Shown here one piece after another: positions 1 to 7,968 of a stretch of DNA of 64,000 nt. The stretch's first letter is position 1; every line of letters begins with the position of its first letter. Source of the stretch: Paludibacter sp. (GTDB lineage: Bacteria > Bacteroidota > Bacteroidia > Bacteroidales > Paludibacteraceae); contig JAQTUE010000011.1 in the NCBI GenBank assembly GCA_028710415.1, positions 62,001 to 126,000 on the forward strand. Direction: 5' to 3'. The notes under the pieces were generated by a model. The model saw only the letters and a program-made list of their open reading frames with translations, was not told the origin of the DNA and made no database searches. Position numbers and translations under genes: made by a program.

Positions 1-319
1 GTTGATTAAGTTGATTAAGTTGATTAAGTTGAATAAGTTGAATAAGTTGAATAAGTTAATCCAGTAGAATAGGTTTTAAGTAGATTTAGCTTTAATCAAA
101 TTAATCTATGTTCGAATTTACATTGTATCAACTTAATCTACCCAATTAATTTATTCAACTTAATCAACTTAATCAACTTAATCAACCTAATTAACTCAAT
201 CAACTGAATTAACTCAATCAACTCAATCAACTCAATCAACTCAATCAACAAATTAACTTAATCAACCAATCAACCAATCAACCTAATCAACTCAATCAAC
301 CAATTAACCAATCAACCAA
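1..319. repeat. Mirrored 9-bp tandem repeat array (GTTGATTAA family)
   Basis: Positions 1-57 carry direct copies of GTTGATTAA / GTTGAATAA. From about 126 to 319 the complementary words (TTAATCAAC, TCAATCAAC) run in tandem. The two arms are separated by about 70 bp of unique AT-rich DNA, so they could fold into a long imperfect hairpin. The same word family recurs near 40.2 kb and 45.0-45.3 kb. No gene is visible here. Confidence 0.9.
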
Positions 320-3300
320 TTGATTCTTTCTGATTTTCAACATCTATACGCCCAACATCCGCAGGTAAAAGCGCTTGTAACCTGGGCTTCTTCACTCGAA
401 CCGAATTTAAAAATATCGGGTTTGAGTGGATCTTCATCAGCCCTTGTTGTAGCTTCCCTGTTTAAAGCAACCCCCCATACTCATATTCTGGTCATGGAGG
501 ATGCCGATGAGGCGGCTTACATGTACAATGACCTGAAGCAAATGATCTCCCTCGATGATGTATTTTTCTTTCCATCATCTTTTAAAAGGGCTATTAAACT
601 TTCCCAGTTGGATACTGCCAATGAAATCCTGCGTACTGAAGTAATGAACCGGCTGGCAAATGTCACTGCGCCCTGCGTTGTGGTTACTTACCCGGAGTCC
701 TTGATGCAAAAGGTGGTTTCTGCCAATAGTATGAAGTCCCGAATGCTGAAGATTCATGTCGGAGAAAGCCATGGCATTGATTTCATTGTTGAAATGTTGT
801 TGGAATATAAGTTCGAGCGGGTTGATTTTGTCTATGAACCAGGCCAGTTTTCTGTCCGTGGTGGTATTGTGGATATTTTCTCCTTTGCGAATGAATTGCC
901 TTACCGGTGTGATTTCTTTGGTGATGAAGTGGAATCCATCCGGGTATTTGATATTGAGACTCAATTATCGCAGGAAAAGAAAACCGAAATCATCATTATT
1001 CCTGACCTGCAACTCGATACTACTTCACCCCATGTATCCTTCCTTGAATTTATCCCTGCCGCCTGTTGGTTTAGTTTTTCAAATGTCGTGTTTGTACGTG
1101 AACGGTTAAACCAACACTATAATGAAGCATTGGTGAAAGCGAACGAGGTGGAGCATAAGACACCTCATTTGGCTAAGACACAGATTACCGGAGATCAATT
1201 TATGGAGCAGGTTCAAAAGTTCCGCAAAATGGAGTGGGGGACCAAGGCTCATTTTCCTTCCAAAACTACCATTAACTTTAATACTTCTCCACAACCTATA
1301 TTCCATAAGAACTTCGATCTGGTAAGTGAAAATTTAAAGCACTGGCTGAATGAAGATTATAAACTGTATATTCTGAGTGACAGTTCAAAACAAACCGATC
1401 GTATTGCGGCTATCTTTGCGGATCGGGGTGACTCAATTGTTTTTCAACCTGTAAAGAATACCCTGCACGAAGGATTTATCGATCATGATTTGTCGTTACT
1501 ATGCTATACCGACCACCAGATCTTTGACCGTTTCCATAAGTTCCAGCTTAAGACCGATAAGACGCGGCTGGGAAAGGTTGTAATGACCCTCAAGGAATTG
1601 AACCAGTTTCAGGTTGGAGATTACATGGTGCATGTCGACCATGGGGTAGGTACCTTTGGCGGATTGGTTCGTACCAATGTGAACGGGAAGATGCAGGAAA
1701 TGGTGAAGCTCGTCTACAAGGATGATGATATCATTTTTGTCAGCATCCATGCCCTGCACCGCATTTCAAAATACAAAGGCAAAGAAGGGGAAGCTCCCCG
1801 TATCAATAAACTTGGATCCGGTACCTGGGAACGTTTAAAGGAACGTACCAAAACGAAGGTGAAGGATATTGCCCGCGAACTGATTAAGCTGTATGCCAAG
1901 CGTAAAGCGGAACAGGGTTTCCAGTTCTCCCCCGATAGCTATTTGCAGCAGGAACTGGAGGCTTCGTTTATCTATGAAGATACCCCCGATCAGGTTAAAG
2001 CTACTGCTGATGTAAAGAAGGATATGGAATCCATTCTGCCCATGGACCGCCTGGTATGTGGTGATGTGGGCTTCGGCAAGACTGAAGTTGCCATCCGGGC
2101 TGCTTTTAAAGCTGTTACCGACAGCAAACAGGTCGCCATACTTGTTCCTACTACCGTACTGGCTTTGCAGCATTACAACACCTTTAAAGATCGTCTGAAG
2201 GACTTTCCATGCACCATTGAATACCTGAGCCGAGCCAGGACCAGCAAGCAAACCGCTGATGTGCTTGACCGCCTTTCCAAAGGGCAGGTTGATATTGTTA
2301 TCGGTACGCACAAACTTGTCAGTAAATCAGTAAAGTTCAAGGAACTTGGATTGCTCATTATTGATGAGGAGCAGAAATTCGGTGTTACGGTCAAAGAAAA
2401 GCTGAAAGAGATGAAGATCAATGTGGATACACTGACCATGACTGCCACGCCTATCCCACGGACCCTTCAGTTCTCGTTAATGGGAGCCCGTGACCTGTCC
2501 ATTATTAATACACCGCCGCCTAACCGGTATCCGGTACAGACAGAAATCCATGTCTTCGATGAAGATGTGATCCGGGAAGCCATCCAGATTGAAATGAACC
2601 GTAACGGACAGGTTTTCTTTGTCAATAACCGCATCCAGAACATATACGTCATAGAAAACATGATCCGCAGGTTGATCCCGGGCTGCCGTGTAGCTGTAGG
2701 CCACGGACAGATGCCTGCTGATAAACTGGAGGAAATAATTGTCGATTTCATTGATTATGAATACGATGTGTTGGTTGCAACTACCATTATTGAATCAGGA
2801 ATCGACATCCCGAATGTCAATACGATCATTATCAATAATGCCAATAATTTCGGACTGAGTGATTTGCATCAGTTACGGGGCAGGGTAGGGCGTAGCAACC
2901 GGAAAGCATTCTGTTATCTGATGGCTCCTGAAATCAGCCTGTTGACACCGGAAGCCAAAAGACGTCTCCAGGCCATTGAAACATTTGCCGAATTGGGCAG
3001 TGGGTTTAATATTGCCATGCAGGACCTGGATATCCGTGGTGCCGGAAATATGCTTGGTGCCGAACAAAGCGGGTTTATTGCTGACTTGGGATACGAAACG
3101 TACCAGAAGATATTGAACGAAGCAGTCCATGAGTTGAAAGATGAGGAATTTGCCGATTTGTATGCCGATGAACGTGCAGCAAATGCATCCTCTACTACCT
3201 TTGTTACCGACTGTCAGATAGATTCCGACCTGGAAGTATTGTTCTCCGGGGATTATATCGAAAATGTATCGGAACGTATCAGCCTGTACCGCGAACTGGA

Positions 3301-3655
3301 TAGTATTGATAGTGAAGCTGAATTGCTTGAGTTTGAAAAGCGCCTGGAAGACCGCTTTGGGAAAATCCCTGCCGAAGGCCATAGCCTTATCCTGGTAGTG
3401 AAGTTACGCTGGCTGGCCATGAAACTGGGCATCGAGAAACTGGTACTCAAGAATGAAACCATGACTGCCTTCTTAGTTTCAAATCCACAATCCCCTTACT
3501 ATCAATCCGAACCTTTCGGAGCACTTTTGAAATATATGACCACGCATCCCCGTAAATGCCAGCTTCGTGAAAAAAATATGCGGCGATCGGTGGTGTTTTC
3601 AGAAGTCAAGTCAGTAGAAAAGGCATGGGAGATATTATCAGAAGTGGGTAGGTAA
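320..3655 (+). CDS. mfd: Transcription-repair coupling factor Mfd
   Basis: Mfd removes RNA polymerase stalled at DNA lesions and recruits the UvrA/B excision machinery. The 1111-residue length is normal. An N-terminal UvrB-like region is followed by a CarD-type RNAP-interaction domain near residue 430 (FQVGDYMVHVDHG), then the helicase motor: Walker A GDVGFGKTE near 580, DEEQ box near 681, TATPIPRT near 707 and GRVGRS near 854, and a TRCF C-terminal domain. The start is a TTG at 320; an in-frame stop lies 15 bp upstream and no good ATG is near, so TTG is the only start that keeps the N-terminus. That codon lies at the edge of the upstream repeat array. It is the first gene of the window; no partner gene is visible downstream on this strand. 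Confidence 0.96.
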   Translation: MILSDFQHLYAQHPQVKALVTWASSLEPNLKISGLSGSSSALVVASLFKATPHTHILVMEDADEAAYMYNDLKQMISLDDVFFFPSSFKRAIKLSQLDTANEILRTEVMNRLANVTAPCVVVTYPESLMQKVVSANSMKSRMLKIHVGESHGIDFIVEMLLEYKFERVDFVYEPGQFSVRGGIVDIFSFANELPYRCDFFGDEVESIRVFDIETQLSQEKKTEIIIIPDLQLDTTSPHVSFLEFIPAACWFSFSNVVFVRERLNQHYNEALVKANEVEHKTPHLAKTQITGDQFMEQVQKFRKMEWGTKAHFPSKTTINFNTSPQPIFHKNFDLVSENLKHWLNEDYKLYILSDSSKQTDRIAAIFADRGDSIVFQPVKNTLHEGFIDHDLSLLCYTDHQIFDRFHKFQLKTDKTRLGKVVMTLKELNQFQVGDYMVHVDHGVGTFGGLVRTNVNGKMQEMVKLVYKDDDIIFVSIHALHRISKYKGKEGEAPRINKLGSGTWERLKERTKTKVKDIARELIKLYAKRKAEQGFQFSPDSYLQQELEASFIYEDTPDQVKATADVKKDMESILPMDRLVCGDVGFGKTEVAIRAAFKAVTDSKQVAILVPTTVLALQHYNTFKDRLKDFPCTIEYLSRARTSKQTADVLDRLSKGQVDIVIGTHKLVSKSVKFKELGLLIIDEEQKFGVTVKEKLKEMKINVDTLTMTATPIPRTLQFSLMGARDLSIINTPPPNRYPVQTEIHVFDEDVIREAIQIEMNRNGQVFFVNNRIQNIYVIENMIRRLIPGCRVAVGHGQMPADKLEEIIVDFIDYEYDVLVATTIIESGIDIPNVNTIIINNANNFGLSDLHQLRGRVGRSNRKAFCYLMAPEISLLTPEAKRRLQAIETFAELGSGFNIAMQDLDIRGAGNMLGAEQSGFIADLGYETYQKILNEAVHELKDEEFADLYADERAANASSTTFVTDCQIDSDLEVLFSGDYIENVSERISLYRELDSIDSEAELLEFEKRLEDRFGKIPAEGHSLILVVKLRWLAMKLGIEKLVLKNETMTAFLVSNPQSPYYQSEPFGALLKYMTTHPRKCQLREKNMRRSVVFSEVKSVEKAWEILSEVGR

Positions 3656-3824
3656 GCAGTATGAGGTAAGTAAATATCAACTCACTATTGTTGGTATAAA
3701 GCGGGTTAAGGAAAAGAGAAAACCCATACAGGAGGTGAAATTCTTGCGTGGGTTTGTATCAGTTATAAGCTATTTATTAATAAAAAAAACTTCAAAAAGT
3801 GATAAGTACTTTTGATGTATTCTG

Positions 3825-4157
3825 CTACATTAATCCTAAAATTTCTTCTTTTAATTTTGGTAAATGATTAATCACGATGCTCCAAATTAAGTCATCCGAA
3901 ATTTTATCATATCCATGTGCAATCCGATTGCGAGTTCCAATGATTTTTTGAGCATTTACTATTTCAAAATTATTGTCTTTCTTTAAAATTCGATTGACAG
4001 CTTCACCAATTATTTCAATATCTCTTTCTACAGCACGTTTGGTTCTTATATCCGTTGTATATTCGTCAAAGTGTTTTGGTCTATCTTCAAAATAACTTTC
4101 TATCTCGCTGATTGATTGTAATATATCATAAAGCCATGTTTTAATCTCGCTATCCAT
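3825..4157 (-). CDS. HepT-like ribonuclease toxin (DUF86)
   Basis: HepT proteins are HEPN-fold RNases neutralised by a cognate MntA nucleotidyltransferase. The HEPN catalytic motif is visible near the C-terminus as RNRIAHGYD (R-x-x-x-x-H-x-Y form). The ORF track starts at 4181, but the ATG at 4157 (MDSEIK) gives a normal family length of about 110 residues and a short overlap with the upstream mntA-like gene, as expected for translational coupling. It is the last gene of a three-gene reverse-strand operon. The function is known for the family; its activity here is inferred. Confidence 0.85.
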   Translation of the reverse strand: MDSEIKTWLYDILQSISEIESYFEDRPKHFDEYTTDIRTKRAVERDIEIIGEAVNRILKKDNNFEIVNAQKIIGTRNRIAHGYDKISDDLIWSIVINHLPKLKEEILGLM

Positions 4158-4449
4158 ATACAATTTGTTTTTGTGAATCAATCGATTGGCGTAAATAGGG
4201 GTTGTTGATGGCTTGGTTCTCTAATAAATCGACCTTACGTTTGAAAATTCGCTCCAATGAATCTTTTAATTCAAAATAATTATCGGCGTAATCATATAAT
4301 TCAACACCTTGAAAATCAACAATAAAGTCAATATCACTATTTTCCTTGAATCTATTGGTAAGAATAGACCCAAAAATAAATAATTTTGCTACTTTATGCT
4401 TTTTACACAAAGTGCGAATCGTTTCTATATTTCTATCTATTAAGGTCAT
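4150..4449 (-). CDS. MntA-like nucleotidyltransferase antitoxin
   Basis: Small minimal nucleotidyltransferase (99 aa) with the polymerase-beta-type motif GS-x10-DxD, seen as FGSILTN...NSDIDF at about residues 25-42. Family members neutralise HepT by AMPylating its active-site tyrosine; the HepT partner next door keeps that tyrosine (HGY). The gene overlaps the upstream small ORF by 4 bp (4446-4449) and runs into hepT, so all three are probably translated from one transcript. The later catalytic Asp is plausibly in RKVDLLE near residue 75. Confidence 0.85.
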   Translation of the reverse strand: MTLIDRNIETIRTLCKKHKVAKLFIFGSILTNRFKENSDIDFIVDFQGVELYDYADNYFELKDSLERIFKRKVDLLENQAINNPYLRQSIDSQKQIVYG

Positions 4450-4694
4450 AATTTATTTTGTCTATTATCACGATTACTTGTTCTGGAATCACGTATTTCT
4501 TTTATAATTAATTCTGTATCACGGGTATCATCCCATGAACCAAACAAAGGAGCAATACTTTTTTTGTCAGTTTCGGTGTCCTTAATTGATTCTGTTAATT
4601 TAATAATAAGTTTCTTCTTAGTGCTATTATCCATTTTATAAAGAAATCCAAAGAAAATATTTAATGATTTACTATTCAAATGTATTGTGATCAT
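4446..4694 (-). CDS. Small antitoxin-like protein heading the MntA/HepT operon
   Basis: 82-residue protein of unknown function. Residues 24-44 are Lys-rich and the C-terminus contains FGSWDDTRDTELIIKEIRDS, a pattern I associate with small VapB-like antitoxins of Bacteroidota (weak recognition). ATG at 4694 is the longest start; an internal ATG at residue 21 (MDNSTKK) is also possible. It overlaps mntA by 4 bp, which ties it to the toxin-antitoxin unit. It could be a third component, or a leftover antitoxin whose PIN-type toxin has been lost. Confidence 0.6.
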   Translation of the reverse strand: MITIHLNSKSLNIFFGFLYKMDNSTKKKLIIKLTESIKDTETDKKSIAPLFGSWDDTRDTELIIKEIRDSRTSNRDNRQNKL

Positions 4695-4896
4695 ACTAAA
4701 TAGTTTTTATTTGAATAACAAAGATAATTGAAAATCATCAATATAACATTTATCTTGTGAAAAATATTATCGGTCTAAACTAATTTATTTTATTTTGATT
4801 TAAATGTAATTAAGAAGAAAGACAAAGGGATAAAATGTCAAACCAGGATCAGAATTTATGGTGGCTATCGTGAGGAGTTGGGTGGTGGGAAAGATG

Positions 4897-5085
4897 AAAA
4901 AAAACCGCATTGCCGTTAGTTGAGAAAACTCCTATAATTAGGATTTGAGGTGTTGGTTTCTTTTGTAATCTGCCGTCCATAAAGGATACCCTGAGGCGCA
5001 GCCCGCCATTAGAAACCAGACATGTCTCGTTTAATTTTTTTAAACGTTGAGTTTTCCAATCTCAGGACAATGCGGTTAGTTTTTG
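4897..5085 (-). ncRNA. 6S-like regulatory RNA (Bacteroidales-1 type), reverse strand
   Basis: An ORF-free segment whose ends pair perfectly: ACCGCATTG at 4904-4912 is complementary to CAATGCGGT at 5068-5076. Inside, GAAAACTC pairs with GAGTTTTC, and a central TGGTTTCT/AGAAACCA stem closes a GC-rich terminal part. On the reverse strand the 3' stem is followed by eight Ts, as in an intrinsic terminator, and a TATATTTG -7 box lies at 5092-5099, giving a start near 5085 and a length of about 189 nt. Size and shape (long hairpin with an interrupted middle) match 6S RNA, which binds RNA polymerase holoenzyme. The family assignment is from memory, not a covariance search. Confidence 0.6.
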
Positions 5086-5091
5086 TTGATG

Positions 5092-5099
5092 CAAATATA
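5092..5099 (-). promoter_or_regulatory. -7 box for the 6S-like RNA
   Basis: TATATTTG on the reverse strand matches the Bacteroidota -7 consensus TAnnTTTG. The -33 element is weaker (a TTTTCG-like word about 22 nt upstream). Confidence 0.5.
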
Positions 5100-5227
5100 T
5101 AGTATTATTTTTAATTGTATTCGAAAATAAGCAAAATATATAGTTAAATATGCGCCTTTTAGCTTTACAGCCTCATTCATAGATACTATTTAAAGTGCCT
5201 CAAAAAAAACACTTCCAAAAATTTCGT

Positions 5228-5253
5228 TATCTAAAAGAAAATATCTACTTTTG
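5228..5253 (+). promoter_or_regulatory. Promoter of the TPR/ribH unit
   Basis: TACTTTTG at 5246-5253 matches TAnnTTTG, with a TTTCG-like -33 word ending about 19 nt upstream. The predicted start is near 5260, about 45 nt before the ATG at 5305. Confidence 0.55.
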
Positions 5254-5304
5254 CAACTCTATTGTAAAAACGTATTAACAAAAAGAAATTAATAACATAA
5301 TCTT

Positions 5305-5982
5305 ATGTCGAAAAAAGAGGATACAAAACACGACGAATTAGTAAATGTTGAACATGCTTTAACTTCAACGGAAGTGTTTATTGAAAAATACCAGAAACAA
5401 ATTATTTATGGGGTTGGTGCTGTCGTTTTAGTGGTTTTAATTGCTCTTTCATTTCGTAATTTCTATCTGGAACCCCGTGAAGTGGCTGCTCAGAATGAAA
5501 TGTACAAAGCACAGGGTTATTTTGCCAAGGATTCTTTCCGTTTGGCCCTCGAAGGTACAGGATCTGAATCGATCGGTTTTAAAGAAATCGTTTCCGACTA
5601 TGGTATCACCGCTTCCGGTAAACTGGCTGCAGCTTATGCCGGTATTTGCTACTACAAATTAGGTCAATACGACAATGCCATCAAATATCTGTCACAGTTC
5701 GACGGGGATGATACTTATTTCGCTGCTTCAGTTATTGGATTGACCGGTGACAGTTATGTTGAAATGGGTGAGACTTCAAAGGCAATCAGTTATTTCGAAA
5801 AAGCTGCTGATAAAGACAATACTGTTATGAGTCCAGTTTATTTGAAAAAAGCAGGATTAGTATACGAATCGTTGAATCAACCTGAAAAGGCAGAAAAAGA
5901 ATATACAAAGATTAAAGATAACTATCCAAAAAGCCCTGAAGCGTCGGATATAGATAAATATATCGCACGCGTTCAAAAGTAA
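5305..5982 (+). CDS. Membrane-anchored tetratricopeptide repeat protein
   Basis: 225-residue protein with a short cytoplasmic N-terminus, one transmembrane segment at about residues 34-52 (IIYGVGAVVLVVLIALSF) and a periplasmic TPR region from about 100 to 215 (for example GQYDNAIKYLSQF and GETSKAISYFEKAADK). The architecture resembles YfgM-type proteins, which act as periplasmic scaffolds. It precedes ribH, an order I recall from other Bacteroidales genomes. A hairpin terminator just downstream suggests partly separate transcription from ribH. Confidence 0.85.
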   Translation: MSKKEDTKHDELVNVEHALTSTEVFIEKYQKQIIYGVGAVVLVVLIALSFRNFYLEPREVAAQNEMYKAQGYFAKDSFRLALEGTGSESIGFKEIVSDYGITASGKLAAAYAGICYYKLGQYDNAIKYLSQFDGDDTYFAASVIGLTGDSYVEMGETSKAISYFEKAADKDNTVMSPVYLKKAGLVYESLNQPEKAEKEYTKIKDNYPKSPEASDIDKYIARVQK

Positions 5983-6001
5983 TTTTTAAACTGAAAATAC
6001 A

Positions 6002-6036
6002 AAAAAAGCTACTTCTGAATAAGAGGTAGCTTTTTT
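6002..6036 (+). terminator. Intrinsic terminator after the TPR gene
   Basis: AAAAAAGCTAC and GTAGCTTTTTT form an A/T-tailed hairpin 20 nt after the TPR stop codon. It could work in either direction. Short repeats (TTAACGC, CTCATTC) follow up to ribH. Confidence 0.8.
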
Positions 6037-6110
6037 AATACTCTACTCATTTCTCATTCCTCATTCCTCAATGCTTAACGCTTAACGCTCAACGCTCAAT
6101 ACTAAATCTT

Positions 6111-6635
6111 ATGGCAACTAAATATCAAAACCTCTCTGATTATGATGAAGACCTTATGCCCGATAAAGAAAAGGTCTCGGAACAGCAGTATGCCATTGCG
6201 GTAGCTGACTGGAATCCCAATATCACCCATGCTTTATTAGAGGGTGCCTATTCTTCATTAATTGATAACGGTGTTAAAGAAGATCAGATTAAGGTAGTCC
6301 ATGTACCGGGTACCTTTGAATTAATCTATGCTGCGAAACAATTGCTGGACTGCTCCGAATGTGTCATCGATAATGTAAAGGTCCATAAATTCGCTGCAAT
6401 CATTGTCCTGGGCTGCGTCATTCAGGGCGATACCCCCCATTTTGACTACGTCTGCCAGGGAGTAACCAACGGAATTTCCAGTCTTAATATGAAGTCTGAA
6501 GGATGCCCCGTAATTTTTGGTGTTCTCACAACCAATACCTTACAGCAGGCACTCGATCGTGCGGGTGGAATTCATGGCAATAAAGGCGTGGAAGGCGCTA
6601 TAACAGCCATAAAAATGGCAAATATTGTTTGGTAG
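6111..6635 (+). CDS. ribH: 6,7-dimethyl-8-ribityllumazine synthase
   Basis: Catalyses the penultimate step of riboflavin synthesis, condensing 5-amino-6-ribitylaminouracil with 3,4-dihydroxy-2-butanone 4-phosphate. Family signatures are clear: WNPNIT near residue 34, VPGTFEL near 67, the GCVIQGDTPHFDYV substrate loop near 103-116, and GVLTTNTLQQALDRAGG near 140. Length of 174 aa is slightly longer than many homologues because of an N-terminal extension, typical of Bacteroidota. Its last codons contain the -33 element of the downstream tRNA promoter. Confidence 0.97.
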   Translation: MATKYQNLSDYDEDLMPDKEKVSEQQYAIAVADWNPNITHALLEGAYSSLIDNGVKEDQIKVVHVPGTFELIYAAKQLLDCSECVIDNVKVHKFAAIIVLGCVIQGDTPHFDYVCQGVTNGISSLNMKSEGCPVIFGVLTTNTLQQALDRAGGIHGNKGVEGAITAIKMANIVW

Positions 6636-6659
6636 TTTAAAATTTTAAACGTATCTTTG
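6628..6659 (+). promoter_or_regulatory. Promoter of the tRNA-Tyr/tRNA-Gly unit, inside the ribH 3' end
   Basis: TTTG at 6628-6631 and TATCTTTG at 6652-6659 are separated by 20 nt, an almost ideal Bacteroidota promoter. The -33 element overlaps the last ribH codons. The predicted start is near 6666, about 15 nt before the tRNA. Confidence 0.75.
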
Positions 6660-6680
6660 CACTGCTTTTGAAAAGGACAT

Positions 6681-6763
6681 GGGCAGTTACCAAAGTGGCC
6701 AACTGGGGCTGACTGTAACTCAGCTGTCTTTCGACTTCGGAGGTTCGAATCCTTCACTGCCCA
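6681..6763 (+). tRNA. tRNA-Tyr (GTA)
   Basis: Acceptor stem GGGCAGT/ACTGCCC with discriminator A, anticodon loop CTGTAAC with anticodon GTA, a class II long variable arm (CTGTCTTTCGACTTC region) and T-arm GGTTCGAATCC. CCA is not encoded. Confidence 0.95.
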
Positions 6764-6856
6764 CATTGCCAATTTGAAAATGAATCCATTTGAAGATCTG
6801 AAAATGCAATAAACATTTTCAAATATCCAAATTTTAAAATCTTCAAATTGTATTTT

Positions 6857-6932
6857 GCGAAAGTAGCTCAGTTGATAGAGCATTAGCCTTCCAAGCTGAG
6901 GGTCGCGGGTTTGAGTCCCGTCTTTCGCTCCA
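6857..6932 (+). tRNA. tRNA-Gly (TCC) with encoded CCA
   Basis: Acceptor stem GCGAAAG/CTTTCGC, D-arm AGCTCAGTTGATAGAGC, anticodon loop CTTCCAA (anticodon TCC) and T-arm GGGTTTGAGTCCC. The discriminator T is followed by an encoded CCA at 6930-6932, unlike the tRNA-Tyr just upstream. Confidence 0.94.
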
Positions 6933-6933
6933 T

Positions 6934-6969
6934 AAAAAGAGATTCTGACTTCGGTTAGAGTCTCTTTTT
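6934..6969 (+). terminator. Terminator of the tRNA unit with UUCG tetraloop
   Basis: AGAGATTCTGAC - TTCG - GTTAGAGTCTCT forms a 12-bp stem with two G-T wobbles, capped by the stable C(UUCG)G loop and followed by a run of Ts. A nearly identical hairpin lies in the opposite orientation at 7905-7942. Confidence 0.88.
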
Positions 6970-7028
6970 TTGCATCATAAAGACTGCATTCTGTTTAAGA
7001 AATTCTATTTGCAAATAAGTAATAGGAT

Positions 7029-7270
7029 CAATTAAATGTCCCATCTTGAATTTATAAGAATAGAACGCGGATATACGCAGATTTGGCGGATTAATAACGG
7101 ATCTTATTCCAACAAGTTGGAATCGATTTTTCTATATTGATCAACTTCAACTTGTAGGAGTTTTAATCCGAATAAAATCTATTTATTAAAAGAATCCGTA
7201 AACATCCGCTTGATCAGCGAAAATCAGCGTTCTATTCTTATAAAAAATAGGACATTATATCATTTCCAGT
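7029..7270. repeat. Dispersed palindromic element, copy A
   Basis: A 192-bp core (7052-7243) is bounded by perfect 17-bp inverted repeats TTATAAGAATAGAACGC / GCGTTCTATTCTTATAA. It contains an internal hairpin TTCCAACAAGTTGGAA. A nearly identical copy is at 61563-61803, and diverged or partial relatives are at 10820-10979 and 34623-34720. No ORF inside. Likely a MITE- or REP-like element. Confidence 0.9.
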
Positions 7271-7321
7271 TCTTACATTGTTACGCGGCCAGGATCTAAT
7301 CATTCTAATTAATCTACCAAT

Positions 7322-7600
7322 TCACCAAACTGTCTCCGCTACGCGGCTTAAGAATCCTACGGTTGATGTCTTTCTACCAAACTGTCTCCGCTATGCGGCT
7401 TAAAAATTATTCTACCAAACTGTCTCCGCTACGCGGCTTAAGATTCCTACGATATATGATATTCTACCAAATTGTCTCCGCTACGCGGCTTAAGATTCCT
7501 ACCTTATATGTTATTCTACCAAACTGTCTCCGCTACGCAGCTTAAGATTCCTACGGTTTATATTATTCTTCCAAACTGTCGCCACTTCGCATCTTCTGAT
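7322..7600. repeat. 52-bp tandem repeat array, six units
   Basis: Units begin with CCAAACTGTCTCCGCTACGC at 7325, 7377, 7415, 7467, 7519 and 7571; spacing is 52 bp except one 38-bp unit. Each has a small CCGC-TAC-GCGG palindrome. The last unit is degenerate. Lack of distinct spacers argues against a CRISPR. The ORF called across it only reads through the repeat. Confidence 0.88.
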
Positions 7601-7644
7601 TCCAAATGATTGCTATGTTTCTTAAGACTGAAAGTCTGCCATAC

Positions 7645-7725
7645 ACTAGCCCAAGGCAAAGCCCTGAAAGGGTGAAGCCTTGGGTAATTAACCACCCACC
7701 AGATCTTCGCCCTGAAAGGGCAGCA
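7645..7725. repeat. REP-like palindromes (CCCAAGGC / GCCCTGAAAGGGC)
   Basis: CCCAAGGC at 7650-7657 pairs with GCCTTGGG at 7677-7684. A second compact palindrome GCCCTGAAAGGGC lies at 7709-7721. Similar words are scattered in many Bacteroidota genomes as intergenic repeats. ORFs called over this stretch on both strands are repeat read-through. Confidence 0.7.
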
Positions 7726-7904
7726 TATAAGGTCCATAAATCAATCCTGAAAGTTTTCAAACTGTCCAATCAGATTATAATTGGACCTCATATAATTTAC
7801 TATGGGTTAATTTATCGGTCATTCATTTCAAAAACCAGCCATCTTCCTCAGTACAGATTATTTTGTTTATTATATCCGGTATCAATTACTCCCGCTTAAC
7901 CATA

Positions 7905-7942
7905 AAAAAAAGAGACCCTAACCGAAGTCAGAATCTCTTTTC
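7905..7942 (-). terminator. Terminator of the NRAMP-like operon
   Basis: On the reverse strand this reads AGAGATTCTGAC-TTCG-GTTAGGGTCTCT plus a T run. It is 27 bp downstream of the transporter stop and matches the tRNA terminator at 6934-6969 except for one stem base. Confidence 0.85.
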
Positions 7943-7968
7943 TGTATTTACTATAATTCCAGTTTCTA

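Noticed and set aside
4897-5085. 6S-like RNA on the forward strand
   Set aside because: The forward strand lacks the T8 tail and a good promoter; the reverse strand has both.
7363-7545. 60-aa ORF across the 52-bp repeat
   Set aside because: Its codons are just repeat units; the amino acid pattern repeats with the DNA and no start context is present.
7322-7600. CRISPR array
   Set aside because: The whole 52-bp unit is conserved, with no distinct spacers and no cas genes nearby.
7563-7899. ORFs on both strands over the REP-like region
   Set aside because: They read through the palindromes; no family resemblance.
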